Source: Xenophilus aerolatus (lineage in GTDB: Bacteria > Pseudomonadota > Gammaproteobacteria > Burkholderiales > Burkholderiaceae_C). From it: a stretch of DNA of 64,000 nucleotides. Made by a program: the position numbers and the translations under genes. Below, piece by piece: positions 25,762-33,563 of the stretch (positions within the stretch are counted from its first letter, which is position 1; every line of letters starts with the position of its first letter). Below the pieces are notes generated by a model that saw only the letters and a program-made list of their open reading frames with translations, did not search any database and had not been told where the DNA came from. The stretch is taken from NCBI GenBank assembly GCA_029968055.1, contig JASCNX010000002.1, forward strand, positions 736,371 to 800,370, written 5' to 3'.

Positions 25762-26263
25762 GCTCACCGTCCAGGAGCGGCTGCAGCCCTCGCTGCTCGA
25801 CCGTCTCGTCGACCACGCGCCCGACCAGAAGCGCGAGGGCGACGACAAGCGCACCCTCACGCGGCAGGCGCTGCGCCAGGCGGTGCTGCGCGACCTGGCC
25901 TGGCTGCTCAACGCCACGGGCGATGCGATCGACGAGAAGCGCCATCCGCAGGCGGCACGCTCGGTCCTGAACTACGGATTGCCTATGCTGTCCGGCCAGT
26001 TCACGTCCTCCATCCAGCGTGTCAGCATGGAACAGGCTCTGAAGAACGCCATCCTGCAGTTCGAGCCGCGCATCCTGCCCCGAACGCTCGAAGTCGAAAT
26101 CGTCATGGAAGGCTCGTCCCTGGACTCCCACAACTGCATCAGCCTGCTGGTGCGCGGAAGCTTGTGGGCGCAGCCGGTGCCGCTGGAGTTCCTGATGCGC
26201 AGCCGCGTCGACCTGGAGGAAGGGCGCATCGCCATCGATGACCTGTCCAATCCAGCGCGCTGA
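25754..26263 (+). CDS. tssE: T6SS baseplate protein TssE (gp25-like)
   Basis: This 169-residue cytoplasmic protein has the gp25/TssE fold. It begins with ELTVQERLQPSLLDRLVDHA, then LRDLAWLLNA. The conserved SVLNYGLPMLSG and ALKNAILQFEPRILPRTLEV region places the family-typical glutamate near the sheath-contact surface. It forms part of the baseplate wedge with TssF and TssG. The start overlaps the tagJ end by 8 bp. A 94-bp gap without recognisable elements separates it from tssF. Confidence 0.95.
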   Translation: MAELTVQERLQPSLLDRLVDHAPDQKREGDDKRTLTRQALRQAVLRDLAWLLNATGDAIDEKRHPQAARSVLNYGLPMLSGQFTSSIQRVSMEQALKNAILQFEPRILPRTLEVEIVMEGSSLDSHNCISLLVRGSLWAQPVPLEFLMRSRVDLEEGRIAIDDLSNPAR

Positions 26264-26357
26264 CGCCGATCCACGGGACCGCCCCCGCGTCCGGTGCGTC
26301 CACGCGCCGGCGCGGCCCCACGCTGCCTTGCCGGGCCGCACCACGAGGGGCTGAGCC

Positions 26358-28241
26358 ATGGACCCGCGGCTGCTGAACCTCTACGAACAGGAACTGCGCT
26401 ACTTCCGCGAGAGCACGGGCGAGTTCGCGCGCGCCTTCCCCAAGATCGCCGCGCGCCTAGGCGTCGACGGGCAGGAGGTGGCCGACCCGTACGTGGAGCG
26501 GCTCATCGAGGCGACGGCCTTCCTGGCGGCGCGCGTGCACCTCAAGGTCGATGCCGAGTACCCGCGCTTCACCGGCCACCTGCTGGACATCGTCTACCCG
26601 CACTTCCTCGCGCCCACGCCGGCCTGCGGCGTGTGCGCCTTCCGGCCCGAACTGGGCGACGCCGTGCTGGCCACCGGCCCGGTGCTGCCGCGCGGCAGCG
26701 CGTTGCTCGCGCGCCAGGCGGTGGGCCAGAACACGCACTGCGAATTCCGCACCGCGCACGACCTGCGCGTGTGGCCGGTCGAGCTCACGCGCGCCCAGTA
26801 CTTCACCTATGCCGCCGACCTGCCGCTCGCGCAGCACCCGCGCGCCCGCGACATCCGCGGCGGCCTGCGCATCGGGCTGAAGGCCACCGCGGGCCTGAGC
26901 TTCGAGCAGATCGCGATGGACGCGCTCACGCTGTACTTCGGCGGTGCCGACGACGTGGCCTGGCAGCTGCACGAATGCGTGCTGGCCCAGCCCATCGGCG
27001 TGCTGGTGCGCCGCACCGGGGCCACCGGGCCCGTCGCCACGCTGCCGGGCAGCGCGATCGCCGAGGTCGGCTTCGGCGACGACGAGGCGCTGCTGCCGGT
27101 CACGGCCACGGGCTTCTCGGGCTTCCGGCTGGTGCAGGAGTACTTCGCCTTTCCCGAGCGCTTCCGCTTCGCGCGCATCGAGGGGCTGCGCGCCGCGCTG
27201 GCGGCCTGCGGCGGCGACGAGGTCGAGCTGGTGCTGCTGTTCTCGCGCGGCGATGCGGTGCTCGAGAAGCTGGTCAGCGCCGACAACGTGCAGCTGCACT
27301 GCGTGCCGGTCGTGAACCTTTTCCCCAAGCGGCTCGACCGCGTGAGCGTGAGCGAGGGCGTGAGCCAGTTCCACCTGCTGGCCGACCGCACGCGGCCGCA
27401 GGACTTCGAGGTGCATTCGCTCACCGAGGTGGTCGGCCATGCCCCCGCGGCCACGGGCGGCGAGGGCGCACGCGAGCAGCTGTTCCGGCCCTTCTACGCC
27501 GCCTTCCACGGCAGCCGCGAGGCCCATCCCGCGTACTACACGGTCACGCGCGAACCGCGCGTGATGTCGGCCCGCCAGCGTGGCGAGGGCCACCGCAGCA
27601 GCCACATCGGCTCGGAGCTGTACCTGCAGGTGGTCGACCCGCAGCAGGCGCCTTTCTCGGGCGCGCTGCGCCAGCTCGCCATCACCGGGCTGGTCACCAA
27701 CCGCGATCTGGCGCTGCTGCTGCCGGTGGGGCGCGAGAACGACTTCGACTGCGTCGACGCCTTCCCGGTGCAGAGCGTGCGCATGGTGCGCGGCCCGTCG
27801 CGGCCGGTGTCGCCGGTGGTGCAGCAGGGGCTGGGCTGGAAGGTCGTCGACCACCTCGCGCTCAACTACCTGTCGCTGGCCGACAGCGCGCCGGCCGAAG
27901 GCGCCGCCGCGCTGCGCGAGATGCTCATGCTCTACGCCGTGCATGCCGACGAGGCGCGCCAGGGCCAGGTGCGCGGCCTGCTCTCGGTGCGCTGCAGGCC
28001 GCTGGTGCGGCGGCTGCCGCTGCCCGGCCCCATCGCCTTCGGGCGCGGGCTGGAGGTCACGCTGGAGGTCGACCCGCCCGCCTTCCACGGGCACAGCGCC
28101 TTTCTCTTCGGCGCCGTGATGTCGCGCTGGCTCACGCGCCATGTCGAGGTGAACCACTTCGTCGAGACCGTGCTGCGCGGCGCCGGCAAGGGCGAATGGA
28201 TGCGATGGAGGCCGCAGTGCGGGACCCGGCCGATCCTGTGA
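26358..28241 (+). CDS. tssF: T6SS baseplate protein TssF
   Basis: This is a 627-residue protein of expected TssF length (about 580-630). The N-terminal MDPRLLNLYEQELRYFRESTG and FARAFPKIAARLG are the family hallmark. They are followed by DPYVERLIEATAFLAARVHL and HLLDIVYPHFLAPTPACGVC. The C-terminal RFARGLEV-like FGRGLEVTLEVDPPAFHGHS and LTRHVEVNHFVETVL are also typical. Two TssF and one TssG assemble the wedge around the VgrG-bound hub. It shares about 46 bp with the chosen tssG start, or 4 bp if tssG starts at the GTG. Confidence 0.96.
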   Translation: MDPRLLNLYEQELRYFRESTGEFARAFPKIAARLGVDGQEVADPYVERLIEATAFLAARVHLKVDAEYPRFTGHLLDIVYPHFLAPTPACGVCAFRPELGDAVLATGPVLPRGSALLARQAVGQNTHCEFRTAHDLRVWPVELTRAQYFTYAADLPLAQHPRARDIRGGLRIGLKATAGLSFEQIAMDALTLYFGGADDVAWQLHECVLAQPIGVLVRRTGATGPVATLPGSAIAEVGFGDDEALLPVTATGFSGFRLVQEYFAFPERFRFARIEGLRAALAACGGDEVELVLLFSRGDAVLEKLVSADNVQLHCVPVVNLFPKRLDRVSVSEGVSQFHLLADRTRPQDFEVHSLTEVVGHAPAATGGEGAREQLFRPFYAAFHGSREAHPAYYTVTREPRVMSARQRGEGHRSSHIGSELYLQVVDPQQAPFSGALRQLAITGLVTNRDLALLLPVGRENDFDCVDAFPVQSVRMVRGPSRPVSPVVQQGLGWKVVDHLALNYLSLADSAPAEGAAALREMLMLYAVHADEARQGQVRGLLSVRCRPLVRRLPLPGPIAFGRGLEVTLEVDPPAFHGHSAFLFGAVMSRWLTRHVEVNHFVETVLRGAGKGEWMRWRPQCGTRPIL

Positions 28242-29305
28242 GCGCGCCCGGCGGCAGCGCCGTGCCGCCCGCCACGCCCGCCGCCTGGCTGGCCGCGCGG
28301 GCCGACCGTGCCTGGGCCTACGACTACTTCGCCACGCTGCGGCGGCTGGAGTGCATGGACCCGCGCGCGCCGCGCTGGGGCCAGGCCCTGCGGCCCTCGG
28401 CCGAGACGGTGCGCGTGGGGCAGGAGCCTTCGCTCTCGTTCGCGCCGGCGCCGTTCAGCCGCTTCGAGCCCGCCACGCCCGATGCGCCGCCGCGCCTGCG
28501 CCAGCATTTCTTCGGCTACCTCGGGCCCAACGGGCCGCTGCCCGTGCACCTGTCGGACTTCATCCGCGAGCGCGCACTCAACCATGGCGACCCGACCTGG
28601 CTCGCCTTCCTCGACACCTTCTCGCACCGCTTCGCACTGCAGATCTACCGCGCGTGGGCCAAGGCCCGACCGGTGACCGGGCTGGACCGTCCGCAGGAAG
28701 ACCCCTTCCGCCGCCATGTCGGCGCCTTCGTGGGCATCGGTGGCCCGGCGCGGCAGGCGCGCGACGAGGTGCACGACGACGCGCGGCTGCATTTCTCGGG
28801 CTGGCTCGCACGCCGGGTGCACAACGTCGAGGGCGTGGAGTCGGTGGTGTCGGCGTACTTCGGCGTGCCCGCGCGGCTGGAGCGCTGGGTCGGCCACTGG
28901 ATGCGCCTGCCGGGCGACGAGCTCACGCGGCTGGGCGCCAGCAACCCCAACGCGGCCTCGCGCACGCTGGGGCTGGGCGCGGTCATGGGGCGGCAGGTGT
29001 GGGACCGGCAGCACAAGGTGCGGCTGCACCTGGGGCCGCTGTCGCTCGCGCAGTACGGGCGCTTCCTGCCCATCGGCTCGGCGCGGCCGGTGCTCGCCCG
29101 CTGGATGCAGCAGCTGCTCGGCGACGAACTGGAATGGGACGCGCAGCTCGCGCTGCGCAAGGAGGAGGTGCCGCCCACCCGCCTCGGCACGCGCGCCGGC
29201 AACGGCCCGCGGCTGGGGTGGGTGTCGTGGCTCGGCGAACGTCCGCGTGCACGCGATGCGGCCGACGTGCGCATCGCCGGGGCGGCGGCGGGAGGCGTGC
29301 CATGA
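28196..29305 (+). CDS. tssG: T6SS baseplate protein TssG
   Basis: This is a 369-residue protein when started at ATG 28196. Alternative starts are ATG 28205 or GTG 28238; the last overlaps the tssF stop as GTGA, matching the coupling style of this cluster, and gives 355 aa. Family motifs are YDYFATLRRLECMDPRAPRW, RLRQHFFGYLGPNGPLPVHL, TFSHRFALQIYRAW and ARRVHNVEGVESVVSAYFGV. The C-terminal LGAVMGRQVWDRQHKVRLHL and GPLSLAQYGRFLP follow. TssG bridges the two TssF copies and TssK in the baseplate. The stop is firm; the start is uncertain by up to 14 codons. Confidence 0.93.
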   Translation: MDAMEAAVRDPADPVSAPGGSAVPPATPAAWLAARADRAWAYDYFATLRRLECMDPRAPRWGQALRPSAETVRVGQEPSLSFAPAPFSRFEPATPDAPPRLRQHFFGYLGPNGPLPVHLSDFIRERALNHGDPTWLAFLDTFSHRFALQIYRAWAKARPVTGLDRPQEDPFRRHVGAFVGIGGPARQARDEVHDDARLHFSGWLARRVHNVEGVESVVSAYFGVPARLERWVGHWMRLPGDELTRLGASNPNAASRTLGLGAVMGRQVWDRQHKVRLHLGPLSLAQYGRFLPIGSARPVLARWMQQLLGDELEWDAQLALRKEEVPPTRLGTRAGNGPRLGWVSWLGERPRARDAADVRIAGAAAGGVP

Positions 29306-29363
29306 GCCCCGCACGGCCGCTCCGAAGGGGGCTCGCACCGCAGGCGAAGCCGGAGGTCCTCCA

Positions 29364-30752
29364 ATGACCGCGCTCGCCGCCGCGGCCCGTGCGCCCGCCA
29401 CGCTCGCCCAGGCCATCGACTGGCTGCGCGCCGGCCGCCTGGACGACGCCGACGCGGCGCTGGACGCCCTGTCTCGCCGGCAGCCGGCGGATGCGGACGT
29501 GCTGCACTTCCGCGGCGTGCTGCGCCATCGCCAGGGTCGCACCGACGAAGGCATCGGCCTGGTGCGGCGTTCGCTGGCGCTGCGCCCGCGCAATGGCGCG
29601 GCCTGGAACAACCTGGGCAACCTGCTGGTCGAGGCCGGCCAGGCCGACGAGGCGGCCGCCAGCTACCGGCAGGGGCTCGCGCTCGCGGCCAGCGCCGGCC
29701 AGGCGGCCAACGGCTGGGCCAACCTCGCGGCGCTGCTGCGCAAGCTGGGCCATGCCGAGGAGGCCGTGCAGGCCTGCCGCAGCGCGTTGGCGCTGCAGCC
29801 GGCGCACGGCGCGGCCTGGTACATCCTCTCGCGCCTGCTGGCGGACCGCGGCGAGGTGGCCGAGGCCGTGCAGGCCTACAGCCGCGCCATCGCGCTCCTG
29901 CCTCAGGAAGCCTCTGGGCGAGCGCAGGTGCTGCGCGCGCTCATGGCGATCGGCGAGCGCGAACGCGCGGCCGGCCTGCTGCGCGACTGGCTCGCCGAGT
30001 CGCCGGACGACCCGGTGGCGCAGCACCTGCTGGCCGCCTGCGAAGGCCGTGCGCCCGAACGGGCGAGCGATGCGTACGTCGCGCGGGTCTTCGACGCGTA
30101 TGCCGAGAGCTTCGATGCCAGCCTGCAGCGCCTGAACTACCAGGCGCCCGCGCTGGTCGCGCAGGCCGTTCGCGACGCGCTGGGCGAACCGGCGCGCGCG
30201 CTGGACGTGGCGGACGTGGGCTGCGGCACCGGCCTGATGGCGCCCCTGCTCGCGCCCTGGGCGCGGCTGCTGGCCGGCTGCGACCTCTCGGCCGGCATGC
30301 TTCGGCAGGCCCGGCGCAGGGGCGGCTACGACCGCCTGCACCAGGCCGAGCTGGTGCACTACCTGGCCACCCAGCCGGCGGCCTTCGACCTGGTGGTGTC
30401 GGCCGACACGCTGTGCTACTTCGGCGACCTGCACGTGGCCGTCGGCGCCGCCGCGCAGGCACTGCGGCCGGGCGGCTGGCTGGTCTTCACCGTCGAGGCG
30501 CTGGACGGCGAGGACGCGCAGCCCGTGCGCCTCGAACTGAGCGGCCGCTACACCCATGCCGAGGCCCACGTGCGTGCGGCCCTCGCGGCGGCCGGCTTCG
30601 CGACGCCCCGCCTGCAGGCCGTGGTGCCGCGCGAGGAGGCCGGGCGCGCGGTGCGCGGCTGGCTCGCGTCGGCGCAGCGTCCCCTTTGCAGCAGCGGGCT
30701 TGAAACGCCGCGCCCTTCGTTCGTTCTTCCGACTGGAGATTCCGATGAGTGA
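29364..30752 (+). CDS. TPR protein fused to SAM-dependent methyltransferase
   Basis: This 462-residue cytoplasmic protein has a strong GGAGGT site upstream. Residues about 10-215 form tetratricopeptide repeats, such as AWNNLGNLLVEAGQADEAAA, NGWANLAALLRKLGHAEEAV and AWYILSRLLADRGEVAEAVQ. Residues about 235-400 form a class I methyltransferase with motif I DVADVGCGTGLMAPLLAPWA and FDLVVSADTLCYFGDLHVAV plus RPGGWLVFTVE. This matches TPR-plus-methyltransferase proteins that modify unknown substrates. It sits between tssG and clpV, and its last 8 bp overlap the clpV start, so it is part of the T6SS operon. It could modify a T6SS component or an effector, but no target is visible. Confidence 0.8.
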   Translation: MTALAAAARAPATLAQAIDWLRAGRLDDADAALDALSRRQPADADVLHFRGVLRHRQGRTDEGIGLVRRSLALRPRNGAAWNNLGNLLVEAGQADEAAASYRQGLALAASAGQAANGWANLAALLRKLGHAEEAVQACRSALALQPAHGAAWYILSRLLADRGEVAEAVQAYSRAIALLPQEASGRAQVLRALMAIGERERAAGLLRDWLAESPDDPVAQHLLAACEGRAPERASDAYVARVFDAYAESFDASLQRLNYQAPALVAQAVRDALGEPARALDVADVGCGTGLMAPLLAPWARLLAGCDLSAGMLRQARRRGGYDRLHQAELVHYLATQPAAFDLVVSADTLCYFGDLHVAVGAAAQALRPGGWLVFTVEALDGEDAQPVRLELSGRYTHAEAHVRAALAAAGFATPRLQAVVPREEAGRAVRGWLASAQRPLCSSGLETPRPSFVLPTGDSDE

Positions 30753-33531
30753 GATCAGCCGCACCGCCCTTTTCGGCAAGCTCAACCCGCTGGCCTACAA
30801 GGCCATCGAGGGCGCGACCGTCTTCTGCAAGATGCGCGGCAATCCGTACGTCGAGCTCGAGCACTGGTTCGCGCAACTGCTGCAGAACCAGGAGTCGGAC
30901 CTGCACCGCATCGTGCAGCACTACGGCCTCGACATCTCGGTGCTGGCCAAGGACATGACGGCCGCGCTGGACCGCCTGCCGCGCGGTGCCACCGCCATCA
31001 GCGACTTCTCGCCGCACATCGAGAACGCCATCGAACGCGCCTGGACCTACGCCACGCTGCAGTTCGGCGAGGCGCAGGTGCGCACCGGCTACCTGGTGTT
31101 CGGCATGCTCAAGTCGCCCAGCCTGCGCAACCCGCTGCTGGGGCTGTCCAAGCAGTTCGAGAAGGTGAAGGTCGAGGACCTGGGCGACCACTTCGCGAAG
31201 ATCTGCGACGCCTCGGCCGAGTCGAGGATGCGGGCGCAGGACGGCTCCGGGATAGGCAGCGGCGACGTCGGCGCCGAAACCGGCGCGATGGCCCCGGCCG
31301 CGATGGGCAAGGGCGACGCGCTCAAGAAGTTCGCCATCGACCTGACCGAGAAGGCGAAGAAGGGCGAGATGGACCCGGTCACGGGCCGCGACGAAGAGAT
31401 CCGCCAGATCGTCGACATCCTCATGCGCCGGCGCCAGAACAACCCGCTGCTCACCGGCGAGGCCGGCGTCGGCAAGACGGCGGTGGTCGAAGGCTTCGCG
31501 CAGCGCCTGGCGCGCGGCGACGTGCCGCCGCAGCTCAAGGACGTGAAGCTGCTCACGCTCGACATCGGCCTGCTGCAGGCCGGCGCGAGCATGAAGGGCG
31601 AATTCGAGCAACGGCTGCGGCAGGTGATCGACGAGGTGCAGTCCTCGCCCACGCCGATCATCCTGTTCATCGACGAGATCCACACACTGGTGGGCGCCGG
31701 CGGCGCGGCCGGCACCGGCGATGCGGCCAACCTGCTCAAGCCCGCGCTGGCGCGCGGCAACCTGCGCACCATCGGCGCCACCACCTGGGCCGAGTACAAG
31801 AAGTACATCGAGAAGGACCCGGCACTGACCCGCCGCTTCCAGGTCGTGCAGGTGCCCGAGCCCGACGAGACCAAGGCCATCCTCATGCTGCGCGGCGTGG
31901 CCAGCGTGCTGGAGAAGCACCACCGCGTGCAGCTGCTCGACGAGGCCATCGAGGCGGCCGTCAAGCTCAGCCACCGCTACATCCCCGCACGCCAGCTGCC
32001 CGACAAGGCGGTGAGCCTGCTAGACACGGCATGCGCACGCGTGGCCGTGAGCCAGCACGCGACGCCGCCGGAGGTGGAGGACTGCATGCGCCGCATCGAG
32101 GCGCTGACGGTGGAACAGGAGATCATCGGCCGCGAGGAGGCGATCGGCATCGACGTGACCAAGCGCGCGGCGCAGGTCACGGCGATGCTGGGCGAGTCGA
32201 AGGCCGAGCTGGAGAAGCTCAACGCGCGATGGCAGGAGGAGAAGGGCCTGGTCGATCGCCTGCTGGCGTTGCGCAGTGAACTGCGCGCCGGGAACAGGCC
32301 AGTGGATACCGAAACACCCGTTCAGGCTGAGCCTGTCGAAGCCCGCAGCGGCGCTTCGACCCTTCGACAGGCTCAGGACAGGCCGAGCTCAGCGCGAACG
32401 GATGGGCAGGCATCCGAAGACGACGGGGCCGCCGCGCCCGACCGCGCCGCGCTCCTGGCGGAATTGCACGAGCTGCAGACAAAGATCCACGCGGTCCAGG
32501 GCGAGTCGCCGCTCATCCTGCCGTCGGTCGACGAGCAGGCCGTGGCCTCGGTCGTCGCCGACTGGACCGGCATCCCGGTCGGCCGCATGGTGAAGAACGA
32601 GGTCGAGGCCGTGCTCAAGCTGGCCGACACGCTCAACCAGCGCGTCATCGGCCAGAAGCACGGGCTGGAGATGATCGCGCGGCGCATCCAGACCAGCCGC
32701 GCGCGGCTGGACAACCCGCAGAAGCCTATCGGCGTCTTCATGCTCTGCGGCACCTCCGGCGTGGGTAAGACCGAGACCGCGCTGGCGCTGGCCGAGGCGC
32801 TGTACGGCGGCGAGCAGAACATCATCACCATCAACATGAGCGAGTTCCAGGAGGCGCACACCGTCTCCACGCTCAAGGGCGCGCCGCCCGGCTACGTGGG
32901 CTATGGCGAGGGCGGCATCCTGACCGAGGCGGTGCGTCGCCGGCCGTACAGCGTGGTGCTGCTCGACGAGGTCGAGAAGGCCCACCCCGACGTGCACGAG
33001 ATCTTCTTCCAGGTCTTCGACAAGGGCTGGATGGAGGACGGCGAGGGCCGCATGATCGATTTCAAGAACACGATCATCCTGCTCACGACCAACGCCGGCA
33101 GCGAGCTGGTGATGAGCATGTGCCGCGACCCCGAGCTGCTGCCCGACCCTCATGCCTTGGCCGACGCGCTCAAGGCGCCGCTGATGAAGGTGTTCCCGCC
33201 CGCGCTGCTGGGCCGCATCGTCACCATCCCCTACTACCCGCTGTCGCCCGACATGATGAAGAAGATCGTGCGGCTGCAGCTGGGCCGCATCAAGAAGCGC
33301 GTCGAGGCCAACCACGGCGTGCCCTTCGAGTACAGCGACGCGGTGGTCGACCAGGTCGTGGCGCGCTGCCAGGACCCGGAGTCGGGCGGCCGCGTCATCG
33401 ACGCCATCCTCACCAACACCGTGCTGCCGACCATCTCGGTCGAGTACCTGCAGCGCCTGGCCGCCGGCGGCGAGATCCGCAAGGTGGCGCTGGACGTGAA
33501 GGACAGCGACTTCACCTACGCCTTCGACTGA
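30745..33531 (+). CDS. clpV: T6SS sheath-recycling AAA+ ATPase ClpV (TssH)
   Basis: This 928-residue ATPase carries an N-domain (1-160), AAA1 with Walker A LTGEAGVGKTAVVEGF and Walker B IILFIDEIHTL, a coiled-coil middle region, and AAA2 with LCGTSGVGKTETALALAEAL and VVLLDEVEKAHPDVHEI. The C-terminal domain ends DSDFTYAFD. MSEISRTALFGKLNPLAYKA and NPYVELEHWFAQLLQ are typical of ClpV rather than ClpB. It unfolds contracted TssBC sheath for reuse. Residues 525-552, between the coiled coil and AAA2, are encoded by an in-frame palindromic repeat (32318-32401) and read as PVQAEPVEARSGASTLRQAQ and so on. The insertion is in a linker, so function may be kept. Confidence 0.96.
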   Translation: MSEISRTALFGKLNPLAYKAIEGATVFCKMRGNPYVELEHWFAQLLQNQESDLHRIVQHYGLDISVLAKDMTAALDRLPRGATAISDFSPHIENAIERAWTYATLQFGEAQVRTGYLVFGMLKSPSLRNPLLGLSKQFEKVKVEDLGDHFAKICDASAESRMRAQDGSGIGSGDVGAETGAMAPAAMGKGDALKKFAIDLTEKAKKGEMDPVTGRDEEIRQIVDILMRRRQNNPLLTGEAGVGKTAVVEGFAQRLARGDVPPQLKDVKLLTLDIGLLQAGASMKGEFEQRLRQVIDEVQSSPTPIILFIDEIHTLVGAGGAAGTGDAANLLKPALARGNLRTIGATTWAEYKKYIEKDPALTRRFQVVQVPEPDETKAILMLRGVASVLEKHHRVQLLDEAIEAAVKLSHRYIPARQLPDKAVSLLDTACARVAVSQHATPPEVEDCMRRIEALTVEQEIIGREEAIGIDVTKRAAQVTAMLGESKAELEKLNARWQEEKGLVDRLLALRSELRAGNRPVDTETPVQAEPVEARSGASTLRQAQDRPSSARTDGQASEDDGAAAPDRAALLAELHELQTKIHAVQGESPLILPSVDEQAVASVVADWTGIPVGRMVKNEVEAVLKLADTLNQRVIGQKHGLEMIARRIQTSRARLDNPQKPIGVFMLCGTSGVGKTETALALAEALYGGEQNIITINMSEFQEAHTVSTLKGAPPGYVGYGEGGILTEAVRRRPYSVVLLDEVEKAHPDVHEIFFQVFDKGWMEDGEGRMIDFKNTIILLTTNAGSELVMSMCRDPELLPDPHALADALKAPLMKVFPPALLGRIVTIPYYPLSPDMMKKIVRLQLGRIKKRVEANHGVPFEYSDAVVDQVVARCQDPESGGRVIDAILTNTVLPTISVEYLQRLAAGGEIRKVALDVKDSDFTYAFD
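32318..32401 (+). repeat. Palindromic dispersed repeat inserted in frame in clpV
   Basis: The 84-bp (28-codon) element has a perfect 15-bp inverted core, CTGAGCCTGTCGAAG (32327-32341) and CTTCGACAGGCTCAG (32362-32376). Its outer ends are CCGTTCAGG and GCGAACGG. The same element type, shorter and more regular, lies in the threonine aldolase gene at 58177-58236. Its length keeps the clpV frame open. Confidence 0.85.
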
Positions 33532-33563
33532 GCGCGCCGAGGCGCGAAGAGACACACACAGCC

